Below are positions 22,330-34,781 of a DNA stretch of 64,000 nucleotides, in pieces. A model generated the notes under the pieces. That model was not told the DNA's origin, searched no databases, and saw only the letters and a program-made list of their open reading frames with translations. The translations under genes were made by a program, and so were the position numbers. Numbering within the stretch: position 1 is the first letter of the stretch; the number at the start of each line of letters is the position of its first letter. Origin of the DNA: Arthonia radiata (Eukaryota; Ascomycota; Arthoniomycetes; Arthoniales; Arthoniaceae); the NCBI GenBank assembly GCA_002989075.1, contig PSQN01000005.1:372001-436000 (forward strand). The letters are read 5' to 3'.

Positions 22330-25098
22330 TCAATCCTCTAAGCCGACCCATCCGTCCTCGTCTTGTTGCACGGCAACGGCGGCTTCCACCAATTCGGACT
22401 TCTTCTTCTTTGGCGCCAGGAGATCATCGATAGTTTGGGCATTGCGGTCGCCACTCTCGAGCATCTTCACTTCTCGGCCCATGATTTGATCCATGCTCAC
22501 ATCCTCATCAATCTCAGCTCGCTCAGATCGATTCATCAGGTAGTCGAGATGGTAGCCATTTTCATCAGCGAGCCTTCCGAGCTCCGTCTGAACGCGCCGT
22601 ACGGCTCGTTGGAGCAAGCGAAGTTCAGAAGCCCACACGCCGCTCTCCTCTTTGATTTCTCGACCACGGAGACGCATTAAAGCTTCCATCCACTTTAAGT
22701 TGAACTCAAGGTGGGGACTAGAGTCGAGAGCAACGGCAGTCTGTCGGAGCAGTCGCGGGAGATATGTCCTGGGAATCGAGCGGGCGACGAATGATATTTC
22801 GTCCAGCGCTGTTGACGTGTACACGTAGGCTACAAGCTTCTCATTGTTCAAACGCAGGGCCATGACTAATGCTGTGAGCACGTCTCTACTCGGGTCTTTC
22901 TTGAGCAAGGCAAGAGCAGCTTCTGGTGTTACGTCAATGTCCAGGTCGATGGGATCGAAACTGGCATTAGCATCCAAGCTATAGATGAGCAAGCCTTCTG
23001 TGGAAGCAGCACAGAAGCTTCTGCCTGTTGGAGAGAACGCAACAGATGGAACACGGATTGACGGCCTTGTGGTTCGGTCGCCGCCGAGACCTCGATTCGA
23101 GCCTGGCAGGCCATCTTTCTCTCGTCTCCGCGCAGCAGCTGCGTCGCTATCCGAGGCGGCATCGTCTGTGTCCGAGATGAGGCCCGCAGGGCCTGCCTCA
23201 GTCAGGTTCCGACTGTTCAGATACTCCTGGGTGCCGTCCAGGTCGATGTTCACGCTCACTGTGTACTTCTTCAGAAGCACGCCTGATGCAGGTGCGTACA
23301 TGCATATGTGTTTCGAGTTACCAGCGGCTAGCACGACACTGCCATCAGAGCTGTAAGCAACGGTTGTGAAGTGCTTGGTGCCAGCAGCACTGGCCGCCGT
23401 CCTTCGATCTGTTATCTTTCTGCCGCCAGACACGTCCCGTCGGGCATCCAGCAATCCCGCCTGTGTAGCATTGGCTACGTTCCAGAACGTCAAGGACCCA
23501 TCCAGGGCTGTGACAGCAATTTCTTGAGAGTCTGGACGGAAGGTCACCGCAAGCACATCAGCTTGTAGCTGCAGGGGCTCAGACGTCTGTGTGCGTGCAA
23601 AAATGTCCCACATGCGGACCGTATGATCCCAAGACGCAGATGCCAATGCCGACCCATTAGGCGCAAATGAAAGGGACGACACGGGCCCTTCGTGGCCTGT
23701 CAGCTCATCGAGCAGCTGACCAGTCTGTACTGACCAGACAGCGATGTCAAAAGAGTCGATCGAACCAGCGCAGACGACTTCGCCTGAGGGATCCACTGCC
23801 AGGCTTGAGAACGACAGTCTTGTCTTGCCAGTGAACGTGCGAAAGTTGCGATAGCGTACAAGGTCCCAAGCCCTCACAGAGCCGTCGAGAGATGCTGTGA
23901 AGAGCACGTTGCCGCGCTTAGCAAACTCACACGCAGTAATGCCTGAGGTGTGCTCAGTAAATGTAACAATGCAGAAGCCCGAAGCCACATCCCATAACTT
24001 GATCTTGCCGTCGTCGGATGCGGTCACAATACGAGTGCCGTCTGGTGAGTAGGCGATGGCGTTTGTAGCGTCAAAATGGCCTTGTTGCTTCAGAACATAG
24101 GATTCGGACTGCCATTCCCAGACCAAAAGCTGCCCATGTGCAGATGATCCAAATGCCAGCCATTCGCCGGTCTTGTTGGTCGTGACGTGTGATATGTGTG
24201 ACTGTGATATTGACAGGGTGTGTATAAGTGAGAATGATGGTAGATAATGTAGCATGAAAATGCCATGTGAAAAGCCTGAAACAAGCAGATTAGAAGAGGT
24301 GTGGAAGGTTGCGCAGGTCAGGTCTGCATTGTTTTGCATAAAGTAATGCCTGGCAGTGACTCGCCATCTTTGATCTGTCTCGTCCTCAATGGTGCCTGCT
24401 TCTGTCTCCTCCAGTGGTTTGCCAACATACTTCCACTCGAACAAGGCGCCATCCTTACTAATGGTATATATGATCTCTTGGTCTTTCGAGAACCATGCAG
24501 CACGTACACCCTGCTTATGACCGGCGAGGACGGTCGGCTGGAACCCTTCCTTAGGGTTTAAGCTCCATATTCTGGCTGTGAGGTCTTTCGATGCAGTCAA
24601 AAAGAAGCGCGAATCACTTGACCATTCGATGCTCTGGACCGTGTCTGAGTGACCTGCATGTCGGTGATGTCTGACAAATGGTGCAAACTCCAGAAGGCCA
24701 TCTGCATTCACATCTGGCGTGGACGGGGTGTGCCATACTTCGACGAAGCGACCAACGCCGATAGCGAAATGTCTACCAGACGGCGAAAAAGCTATTGCGC
24801 TGATTTTATGCTTGAACGTGAGATGGTGCAGAACAATACGTCTTGTAAAGTGCGACAAGATTGCTCGACCGCTCTTGTCGACGGTAAGTAATAGATTGCC
24901 TTGAGGATTCAGGGCAATCCTAGATATGTTGCGCCGGTGAGCGACCGGTAATGTGTAAGATGTATTCTTTGTTAGATCAAACACTGTCACGCGGTTGCCC
25001 ACTGGTGACAGCAAGCAAGTGCCATCAGGTGTGAATATGAGGCTGCCTTTGCGATACACGCTCCCCAGCAAATTTTGGAAGGAGAAATCGGTCTTCAT
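22330..25098 (-). CDS. PWP2: Periodic tryptophan protein 2 (Pwp2/Utp1), U3 snoRNP/SSU processome
   Basis: Single exon of 922 residues, the usual family length. Pwp2 is a scaffold of the UTP-B complex in the nucleolar SSU processome and is required for early 18S pre-rRNA cleavages. The N-terminal ~720 residues are tandem WD40 repeats forming two propellers, with blade ends such as KLWDV, RAWDL, AVWSV, RMWDI and TFWNV. A low-complexity acidic/Arg spacer follows (near residues 655-690). The C-terminal domain, about residues 740-880, contains the conserved LNNEKLVAYVYTSTALDEI-type segment, then a Lys-rich and acidic tail. The N-terminal FSFQNLLGSVYRKG segment is characteristic of Pwp2. It is divergent from the septin gene with a 441-bp shared promoter region. 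Confidence 0.94.
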   Translation of the reverse strand: MKTDFSFQNLLGSVYRKGSLIFTPDGTCLLSPVGNRVTVFDLTKNTSYTLPVAHRRNISRIALNPQGNLLLTVDKSGRAILSHFTRRIVLHHLTFKHKISAIAFSPSGRHFAIGVGRFVEVWHTPSTPDVNADGLLEFAPFVRHHRHAGHSDTVQSIEWSSDSRFFLTASKDLTARIWSLNPKEGFQPTVLAGHKQGVRAAWFSKDQEIIYTISKDGALFEWKYVGKPLEETEAGTIEDETDQRWRVTARHYFMQNNADLTCATFHTSSNLLVSGFSHGIFMLHYLPSFSLIHTLSISQSHISHVTTNKTGEWLAFGSSAHGQLLVWEWQSESYVLKQQGHFDATNAIAYSPDGTRIVTASDDGKIKLWDVASGFCIVTFTEHTSGITACEFAKRGNVLFTASLDGSVRAWDLVRYRNFRTFTGKTRLSFSSLAVDPSGEVVCAGSIDSFDIAVWSVQTGQLLDELTGHEGPVSSLSFAPNGSALASASWDHTVRMWDIFARTQTSEPLQLQADVLAVTFRPDSQEIAVTALDGSLTFWNVANATQAGLLDARRDVSGGRKITDRRTAASAAGTKHFTTVAYSSDGSVVLAAGNSKHICMYAPASGVLLKKYTVSVNIDLDGTQEYLNSRNLTEAGPAGLISDTDDAASDSDAAAARRREKDGLPGSNRGLGGDRTTRPSIRVPSVAFSPTGRSFCAASTEGLLIYSLDANASFDPIDLDIDVTPEAALALLKKDPSRDVLTALVMALRLNNEKLVAYVYTSTALDEISFVARSIPRTYLPRLLRQTAVALDSSPHLEFNLKWMEALMRLRGREIKEESGVWASELRLLQRAVRRVQTELGRLADENGYHLDYLMNRSERAEIDEDVSMDQIMGREVKMLESGDRNAQTIDDLLAPKKKKSELVEAAVAVQQDEDGWVGLED

Positions 25099-25539
25099 GG
25101 TTGATGATCGTCAACATGCAGTCGCGCCAACACGCTCAGCTGTCTTTCACTTCAAAGACGATTGAGCGTCCTTCAGCCTCGCTCTCTCGCAAGACTTGTA
25201 AGCTTTGCGCTCCACTAGCGACTATGGCTTTGATTACCATCTGTACATCAAACTTGCTAAACTCTTCGTAATTCATGCCTCACATTTCAGGCATACAAGC
25301 TAAGCTACATCTAGCGCCCTCCGCAAATTAGTTCGTCCATCCCCCTTTGCTTGAAGATGAAAGTGCATCTTCACCTCGTTGTTGTCGCCGCCGCTCTTGC
25401 TATCTTTGCGGTTGTTTGAGGTCGTTCCTGGCAAACAGGCCAACACCACTCTGTCATTCTTGTCATCCCTCAACAGCACAATCGACGCGTTACCTCAAAT
25501 CGCAAACCCATAACACTACAAGCCAGAACATCCAGCACG
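25099..25539. promoter_or_regulatory. Shared promoter region of PWP2 and the septin gene
   Basis: A 441-bp gap between two divergent starts. It has pyrimidine-rich tracts on both sides but no operator-like repeat I can name. The two transcripts must start within it. Confidence 0.45.
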
Positions 25540-26846
25540 ATGGAGTCCGCTTCGCCTATTGGCATCGCCAATGTAAGCATCGTCGCTCTCATGCAAGAGT
25601 TGCAAGAAGCTGACACTGTTGTATAGCTGCCCAATCAGCGGTACGCATGACATGACTATCTTCAGCCGCCGTCAAAGACACTCACACACTAAATAGGCAC
25701 AAGATTGTCGCGAAACGTGGTGCTGCGTTTACGATTATGGTGGCGGGTGAATCTGGATTAGGGAAGACTACCTTCATCAACACGCTGTTCTCCACCACCA
25801 TCAAGAATTACGCAGATCACCGCCGGAGGCACACCAAGCAGATTGACAAGACCGTCGAGATTGAGATCACGAAGGCAGAGCTCGAGGAGAAATTCTTCAA
25901 AGGTTACTTTTCTCCCCGCATCTAGAAGCGATTGCCCAAAATTGACAGTATTACAGTTCGCTTGACCGTAATCGACACGCCCGGCTTTGGCGACTATGTC
26001 AACAACAGAGACTCATGGCAGCCCATCATCGAGTTTCTGGACGACCAACACGAATCTTATATGCTCCAGGAGCAGCAGCCTCGCCGTACCGAGAAGATCG
26101 ACCTCCGCGTCCACGCTTGCCTCTACTTCATTCGCCCAACTGGTCACACGCTAAAGCCCCTCGACATTGAGGTCATGAAGAGACTTTGCACACGCGTCAA
26201 CTTGATTCCAGTCATTGCCAAGGCGGACACTCTGAGCCCTGTCGACTTTGGCAAGTTCAAGCACAGAATACGATCCGTCATCGAGGCCCAGGGTATCAAG
26301 ATCTACACACCGCCTCTTGAGGAAGACGACGAACCTGGTTTGCAGCACGCTAGAAGCTTGATCGCGGCCATGCCATTCTCAGTAATAGGCTCCGAGAAAG
26401 ACGTGCAGACGACTGATGGCCGTACTGTGAAGGGGCGCCAATATGCTTGGGGTGTGGCAGAGGTGGAGAATGAGGATCACTGCGATTTTAAGAAACTTCG
26501 ATCTATCCTCATCCGTACCCACATGCTCGACCTTATCCATACTACCGAGGAGATTCACTACGAAGCCTACCGAGCGCAGCAGATGGAGACAAGAAAGTTC
26601 GGAGAGGCGCGCCCACGTAAGCTGGATAACCCCAAGTTCAAGGAGGAGGAAGATGCGCTCAGAAAGCGGTTCACGGAGCAAGTGAAGGTCGAGGAGCAGC
26701 GTTTCCGTTCTTGGGAGCAGAAGTTGATCTCTGAGCGCGACCGTCTCAACAAGGATCTGGAGGGCAGTCACACCATCATCAAGCAGCTGGAGCAAGAAGT
26801 GGCGAACCTTGAGGGTAGCATCTCTCGGTCGCACGGACGTCGTTAA
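25540..26846 (+). CDS. CDC11: Septin of the Cdc11/AspA group
   Basis: Exons 25540-25572, 25627-25640, 25697-25902 and 25957-26846, giving 380 residues. Introns are 54, 56 and 54 bp; the third uses a GTTACT donor. Septins are GTP-binding proteins that form filaments at septa, hyphal tips and branch sites. The product has a polybasic region before the GTPase (RHKIVAKRGA), P-loop GESGLGKTT at 33-41, DTPG at 91-94, AKAD at 172-175, the septin-unique element after that, and a C-terminal coiled coil from about 320 to 372. The start MESASPIGIANLPNQRHK closely matches what I recall of the Aspergillus AspA N terminus, which supports the 14-nt second exon. The symbol follows yeast; aspA is the Aspergillus name. 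Confidence 0.92.
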
Positions 26847-27349
26847 GAGTGCGTATGTGCGCCGGGTACGAAAAGCCAATGTGGGAGTTCACGGTTATGG
26901 GCCGAAACATGTAACCTGAAGATGTTCGGCTTGAGCGTCTCATACTCAGGGAGCTCCCTTCAATCCGAGGTTTTCTTGTTAGCTCTCAGCTGCAGTCCGA
27001 TATGATTATAGCGTAGTAATACACGAATTCAATTCCTCATGGCATGCATGGTTTGACGGGGTTATATGATTTGCTAAATGCCGTATACCCCTGACGCTGT
27101 TCCCGAGTAGACTAGCCTTCGTTATCAAAAGCCTCATTACCCACTACGTCCCTAATTTCCGGTTCTATGTTACCACTTCATGTCTCTTCTGTACCCTCTT
27201 CTGCTTTTGAGGAAGTACACTTGATGTTCGCAAAGTTTCAGCACAACGATAGCCTTTGAAGCGGTCCACTAGGTGAGATTGAGATGGCGGCGGGTATTGC
27301 AAGTCAAATGAGCGATGTCAACATCCAAGACTTCACGTGCTCGTGACAT
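26847..27349. other. Intergenic region between septin and WD40 gene
   Basis: About 500 bp, no gene. It should hold the septin 3' UTR and the promoter of the WD40 gene. An in-frame ATG at 27284 leads quickly to a stop and could be an upstream ORF. Confidence 0.4.
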
Positions 27350-28508
27350 ATGGAATCCAGTATCTCAAGCAGACCTCTGGCCAGGCTATCAGGTCACAAT
27401 GGTACGTAGATGATGAAATCTGCATCCAACTATGGCGGCTGAACTCTTGGAAAGGCCCTGTACACGCCTTGACCTTCAGCTCCGGGTCTGGCCAGTACCT
27501 CTTGAGTGGATCAGCTGACCGGACTATCAACCTCTACAACCCAGCCAAAGCCTTCGGCGTGCAGGCAGAGAGGGCTACACAGGCAGCGCTGATTCAATCA
27601 TACTCTGGCGTTCACGGCTACGAAGTTCTCTCGATTTCAGTCGCCTCGGATAACTCTCGCTTTGCTAGCGCCGGCGGAGACAAGACAGTATTCCTGTGGG
27701 ACGTACCCACCGCCCAGACTCTCCGACGATTCGGCGGAGTGGGCAGTCACACTGGCAAAGTCGAGTGCACGGCATTTGGCGGTGACGGAGACAGCGTCGT
27801 CATCAGTGGCAGTTTTGACAGCACGGTCAAATTCTGGGATACGAAGTCACAGAGCGGCAAACCCATCATGGTCCTTGACGAGGCGAAAGACAGCGTCTCC
27901 AGTCTAGCTGTGCACCAGCACGAAATTTTCACTGGCTCGATTGACGGCAGACTGCGCAGATACGACCTGCGTATGGGAATGCTGAGTGTCGACGTTCTTG
28001 GCAGTAAGTACTCGCTATCAAAACTGCTGTCTATGATGAAAAAGTCTAACATGTATGCAGCTCCCATCACGTCGCTTACACCGACACTCAAGGCTGACTC
28101 GGTGCTAGTTTCGTCACTCGACTCGACAATACGCCTACTAGACATGGCAGACGGCAAGCTGCTGAAAGCCTACAAGGACCCTGCATTCAAAGTAGATGCC
28201 TATCGGATTCGCTCCGCTTTGGCAGCCAAAGACGCAGTAGCCATCAGTGGGTCAGAGGATGGCTTCGTGTATTTGTGGGATGTGGTTAGCGGTGAGTGTG
28301 AAAAGCGGATACAGCATCATCAAGAAGAGGAAGGTTCCGTCACTCGACAGAGCAGAAAATTGGTGAATACGGTCGCGTGCAAGTGGAAGGGCGGCGAATG
28401 GGCGAGCGCTGGGGCAGACGGTAAGCTTTGCAGGGTACCTGCACAAGCGTGCTGGAATTTCCAATTTATGCTGACATTCTGCCAGGCACAATCGCAGTGT
28501 GGGGCTAA
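27350..28508 (+). CDS. WD40-repeat protein, MORG1/WDR83-like
   Basis: Exons 27350-27401, 27455-28003, 28061-28420 and 28486-28508, 327 residues. Introns are 53, 57 and 65 bp with GTACGT, GTAAGT and GTAAGC donors. The product is a single seven-blade WD40 propeller: SGHNGPVHALTFSSGSGQY opens blade 1, then VFLWDV, VKFWDT, VYLWDV and a last blade completed by the short terminal exon (GTIAVWG). Length, order and the SHTG segment match the MORG1/WDR83 family, a scaffold known in animals for MAPK signalling and as a spliceosome C-complex component. In fungi the role is less clear. Without the first intron the frame opens 40 codons upstream with no ATG in good context, so the spliced start is preferred. 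It lies downstream of the septin on the same strand but is not linked in function as far as I can see. Confidence 0.88.
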
Positions 28509-29894
28509 CGCAGAAAATTCTGTTTACGCGTCCACCTCGCTTATCCTGCTTCGGAAGTGTACGTCCGCGAATGAGCGTGTGCACTGTGCAGCCATATGCC
28601 TGTGGCGCAAAGGCACGAGCGACTATCCGCGGCAACAGCCTCACCTACCCGGTGAAAACGCGCGAAGGGACGTTTGACCACTCTGACTGCCGTCCTAGTC
28701 GAGCGTGCATGGTTGCTGCTTCGCCCCGCGAAGTTGTAAGCCGAGGCGACAAAATACCAACTGCATGTATGACGTGACCTGGAAGCCAGTGGGACTGCAA
28801 ACAGCACGCAGACACACCAACGTATGAGCACGAGCTGGCAAAATGAAGTTGGCACAATCTAGCAAAGTGAAGAACAGGCGATCAGCCAACCCATGCTCCG
28901 TTACCGAGCGGGTTTGCGGCCCACCCGTCGGGAAAAGGTACCGGTCCTCAGTTCCAGGACCGTCTCAGTTCAAACGTTCCAGAACCAAGCTCATCCACCA
29001 TATGAAAATGGGTTGCGCCATTCGACGCGCGTCGTGATTTCGGATTGCCCCCTTGCGACAATCTCTGCAGTCGAGCGGAGCTGCGCAATACGTGAGTATT
29101 CTTAGTACTAGATTCTGCATCTCGGGTTGTTATTGACAAACGCAAGCAACGGCCAAATTGGGCGCAACCAATAAGCCAATGGAGATCGCACCATTTCGCA
29201 TGACGGCACGGCTTGGAAGAATTCTTGCATTTACACCTGCAGACAAGCTCCGCCTCGCAAGCCATGCATGCCATGACTGAGCCAAAAGTGGGCAGCAAAC
29301 AGCGACTGTCTTTTGCGCCATCGACCGCCAGAAAGTCGGATACAAAAAGCTTGGCCGGCAGAGTGAAGGCGGAAGATCCGCGGCGCCAATAAGAAGCTCC
29401 GGGTTCCTGTGCCTGGCGCGACGCTAAAACTAGTCAGGAACAATGGCCTGCACGCTAGTCACGCTATTCCCTGCATCATCCGGTACTCTCCAGCACCAGA
29501 TTCTCCAGCTTTTCCATCAGACCAAGCCCGGCTTCTCTTGCTATTTCTTTCCCTGAAATCCACTCTCACTCGACAGACCTTGCATCATTCCCTGGCATCC
29601 CTCCTTCAGCACAGGCAGCCTTCACTCACTCTGAGCCAAACGACGCTCTTTCCAGCCAATCGTCAGTAGATCTGACCAGCCAAACTCTTTGTCTTACACA
29701 ATCACCCGCGATCTTTGTCCGCACTACGACAAGACAAGCACTCCCGTTCACTCTGAACGTACTCATCGCAAGTCGATCTTTCACCTTCAGGTGCCACGCA
29801 CGCGCGCACCTCGCTTCGCTTCATTGCTAGAAGCCTTTCGATCTTTCAAGTTTCACAAATCTTCAACGAACACAGTCACCAACTCTTGTTCAAG
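28509..29894. other. Intergenic region upstream of BYS1-like gene
   Basis: About 1.4 kb. No credible gene on either strand. The final ~450 bp are pyrimidine-rich and contain many CTTTC/CACTC tracts, as is common in leaders of strongly expressed fungal genes. Confidence 0.45.
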
Positions 29895-30758
29895 ATGTCA
29901 CCCCGCATTTTCAGCGCAGCAGCGCTGCTCGCTACCCTCGCTCAGACCGCCCAAGTCAACGTCCACAACAACTGCAACTTCGACGTCAAAGCCCTCCCCT
30001 CCGAAGGCGGCGCCGACTCACCCACCCCGCAGGTCCTTAAGCCCGGCGACATCTACAGCGGCAACGTCGACGGCAGCGCGATGTGTCTCAAGCTGTACGG
30101 CCCCGGCGCTACTCAGCCCACCCAGCTCGAGTGGTCCACCTGGAACACCGGCGGCAAGGACGTCCTCTCCTACGATCTCTCCAACATCGACATGGGCGCC
30201 GACACCACTTTCCTTCAACACGGGATGAACCTCACCTCTCAAGACCCCACCTGCGACACCAAGTCCTCCAACTGCCGCCCGGCCATCTGCGCGGCGCAGG
30301 GCTCGGGCTCCACCCAGCCCTGCAAGGACGCCTACAACAATCCTTACGACACGCGCACCCTCGGCGCATCCGCGAGCTACGACCTCGACATGCACCTCTG
30401 CACCAACGACGCTGGCTCCGAAGCGCACGACGCGCCCGACTCACGCGACACGTCCAACTCGGCTGTCCAGCCCGCTGCTTCCTCCAGCCAGGCTGCCGCA
30501 CCATCGCAGACTACCCTCGCGACGCAAGCCTCAGCGCCGGCACCCGCCCCTTCAAGCTACACCGGCGGCGCTGTGCCCGTGCAGGCTGACGCTAACGGCA
30601 ACGTCTTCGAGGGCCAGCCTCAAGCCGAGGTCGTCACCACGTGGGTCGCGAACACCGAAGTCGTGACGCAGATCATCACCGCGCGCAACGCCGCGCCGAC
30701 GCTGGAGAAGCGCTACGTGCACCCACACGGCCACCGTGGCGGCCACATTCGCCAATGA
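29895..30758 (+). CDS. Secreted BYS1/antigenic thaumatin-like domain protein with His-rich tail
   Basis: Single exon, 287 residues from the ATG at 29895. Residues 1-19 are a signal peptide. The next ~150 residues begin VNVHNNCNFDV and contain PGDIYSG, CLKLYGPG, LEWSTW and YDLSNID segments that fit the BYS1/antigenic thaumatin-like fold (osmotin/thaumatin superfamily), with eight Cys including a C-x-A-x-x-type CRPAIC cluster. BYS1 was named from a yeast-phase protein of Blastomyces; biochemical function is unknown. After about residue 180 the chain becomes Ser/Ala/Pro-rich, then ends LEKR followed by YVHPHGHRGGHIRQ, a dibasic Kex2-type site at 272-273 before a His-rich tail. No hydrophobic C terminus, so not obviously GPI-anchored. 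Coding strand is very C-rich. Confidence 0.8.
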   Translation: MSPRIFSAAALLATLAQTAQVNVHNNCNFDVKALPSEGGADSPTPQVLKPGDIYSGNVDGSAMCLKLYGPGATQPTQLEWSTWNTGGKDVLSYDLSNIDMGADTTFLQHGMNLTSQDPTCDTKSSNCRPAICAAQGSGSTQPCKDAYNNPYDTRTLGASASYDLDMHLCTNDAGSEAHDAPDSRDTSNSAVQPAASSSQAAAPSQTTLATQASAPAPAPSSYTGGAVPVQADANGNVFEGQPQAEVVTTWVANTEVVTQIITARNAAPTLEKRYVHPHGHRGGHIRQ

Positions 30759-32309
30759 GTTCTCTTTCTATCATGTATCCCGGCTCTTGAGACCCCCAGG
30801 GGTTGCTTCAGATCTCCAGGTCTCTTCACGGATCCTTACGGACCCTACGACTTACGCCATTTCACGACCGACACATAGAGATTTAGATCGCTTTCTTGTA
30901 TCTACTTGACTTTTCTGATGACTCATGAGCGCCCCTCTTGGTGGCTGCGATTTTGGATTCACATGGACATTCGTTTCGCTGGCGCGGTTGGTGGAGGACT
31001 TGGTGGGGGGAGCCGGCGATGAATACAATCGTTTAACGATCGTTGGCTTTTTCTCGGCGCTGTACTGAGCTGTGTTTGTCGTTGCGATTTTGCTGCTGCG
31101 CTATTCGTTCCCTTCTCCACTGCCACTACGAGTACAGCGACTGGTAACAGATCTGGTAGTGAAACGCAAGAAAGATGCAGCAGAGTGAAAGAGGTGAAGT
31201 CAACGTCGCGTAATCATCCCTGCCGTCCGTGTTTCACATCTGCGATCCGTGCCCTGCTGTGCCGCAGATCTGTTTGAGACAAGGTTGTTACGTGCATCGT
31301 TTCGCCCTCACAGGCCTTACGCATTGGCATTACTTCTCTTACCTGCGTCACGCCCTCAGAAATCCACTCGGTAGTGCTCTGTACAGTCGCGCAACCGAGT
31401 GCCTTCATGGTATGCTCCTGTGGACAAGAGCAGATACACCGGATCGCGCGCCCTTCAACATGACTAGTTTCTACTGCTTGTGTCTGACGCTGTCGATTGC
31501 TTTCCGGTCTCGATGTTGACTCGTACACACCCGCCGAGGTCTCTCTGAGCTCAATGCATGAGTAAGTCTGGTGGCACACGTAGCAACCAGTGCGTCTTAA
31601 GGCTGCTTCGGCACCAAGTTGGCGCTGTGGATGTACTAAGAGAGCGTTGGAGGTCAATTCGCGCGAGATAGACAAGACGGCTCTTGACTGACGAACGGTG
31701 ATGGATGCAGTCGGCGCATTATACGAGACGGATGAACGTACGGGGCTTACTTGTCTTTTGCACGTCCTCCTGCGCGCGCTGGACATCTTTATATTGACTG
31801 TTGCTAACGAGATGAGGAGATGAGAAAGGGCAAGTACAGCATTCTACGAGGAACCGAGGGATGTGGGAGGTACGTATCCTTGCGCGAAGGCGTAACATTG
31901 ACAGTCTGGGCGGCGACGTCTGTGTTGTGTATGGATGCACCAATCTTACTTGGAAAGGTTCGGTAAACTCATGGTCGCTCGAACATGACTTATATTGGTA
32001 TATGCAACGGGTAGATGTTCTGGGCATAGAGACAAATGCATAATATGACGAGCGACCTATCTACCCTAGTCGAATAGACAACAATAGTCTCTGAGACTTT
32101 TCGCTTTTGATAGTTCTCGCGGGTAATGTTCAAAAGTTGCCACCCAATAGCAGGCTATTACAGGTCGCCATGGATATCGTGAAGTGCAGTGCGCGCCGCG
32201 CTACGCCTTCCAATTTGCTGAAAAAGTCTTGTCTGACGTATCTTTACGCATCCCAGTGATGGGCGCAAGATTAGCAGGTGGGGGAACGGCACGGCTACTG
32301 CCCTGAACC
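30759..32309. other. Intergenic region, 3' of two convergent genes
   Basis: About 1.55 kb between the ends of the BYS1-like gene and homocitrate synthase. One 190-codon open frame lies in it (listed separately). Otherwise nothing recognisable. Confidence 0.4.
31214..31786 (-). CDS. Hypothetical open frame (190 codons), doubtful
   Basis: An ATG-initiated frame with several Cys residues (GCYVCHQTYSC and CICSCPQ clusters) but no signal peptide and no family I recognise. Alternatively a GTAAGC after MSSARRRTCKRQ could be a splice donor, which would shorten the product to about 55 residues. Codon third positions are only mildly G+C-biased. It may be chance; kept because its length is unusual for the intergenic space. 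Confidence 0.18.
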   Translation of the reverse strand: MSSARRRTCKRQVSPVRSSVSYNAPTASITVRQSRAVLSISRELTSNALLVHPQRQLGAEAALRRTGCYVCHQTYSCIELRETSAGVYESTSRPESNRQRQTQAVETSHVEGRAIRCICSCPQEHTMKALGCATVQSTTEWISEGVTQVREVMPMRKACEGETMHVTTLSQTDLRHSRARIADVKHGRQG

Positions 32310-34325
<2,016 letters not shown>

Positions 34326-34781
34326 GTTTCTTTTCTGCGCATAGGATGGCAAAGTTTGAGAGCAATGCAAATGTCTCACCTTCAGGCCGCTCCTGGCTGT
34401 AATGGTATACGTGACAGCCAGAATTTTAGCGAGGAAGAAAATATCTGGTGGAGGTGCTGGCACTGCGTAATTCTGAGTCAGATCTTCCCGTGTAGCACAC
34501 GACTTTGCACGTCAGGATGAATTGCCGCGTTGCGGAGCCTTTCCGCCAAAAGACGTAGGGGTTTCAGACCCCAAGCCGGGCCCCGCAGAAACCCCCACGA
34601 CGGTCTGAAAAGGGCGAAGACGCGGGGCGAAAAGGTTGACTGGCCAGCAGATCCCCTCTTCCATCCAACTTGTACGCTCCCACTCTTCCGCCAACGTGGC
34701 ATTCACGCATCGTTGTTTACTTCCTTCCCATGTCAAAGATGGTGTTAGATCCTTCTTCTACTCAAGCACCTAGCCTGCACC
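34326..34781. promoter_or_regulatory. Divergent region upstream of homocitrate synthase
   Basis: Contains the homocitrate synthase leader/promoter and, at 34326-34400 on the reverse strand, sequence that still reads like the N terminus of relatives. A G+C-rich block lies at 34560-34640. Confidence 0.5.
34474..34480. promoter_or_regulatory. CpcA/Cpc1 (Gcn4-type) site TGAGTCA
   Basis: A perfect TGA(C/G)TCA palindrome about 150 bp upstream of the homocitrate synthase Met. Gcn4/CpcA binds this sequence to raise transcription of amino-acid biosynthetic genes on starvation, and lysine genes are known targets. One 7-mer can occur by chance, but position and gene fit. Confidence 0.55.
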
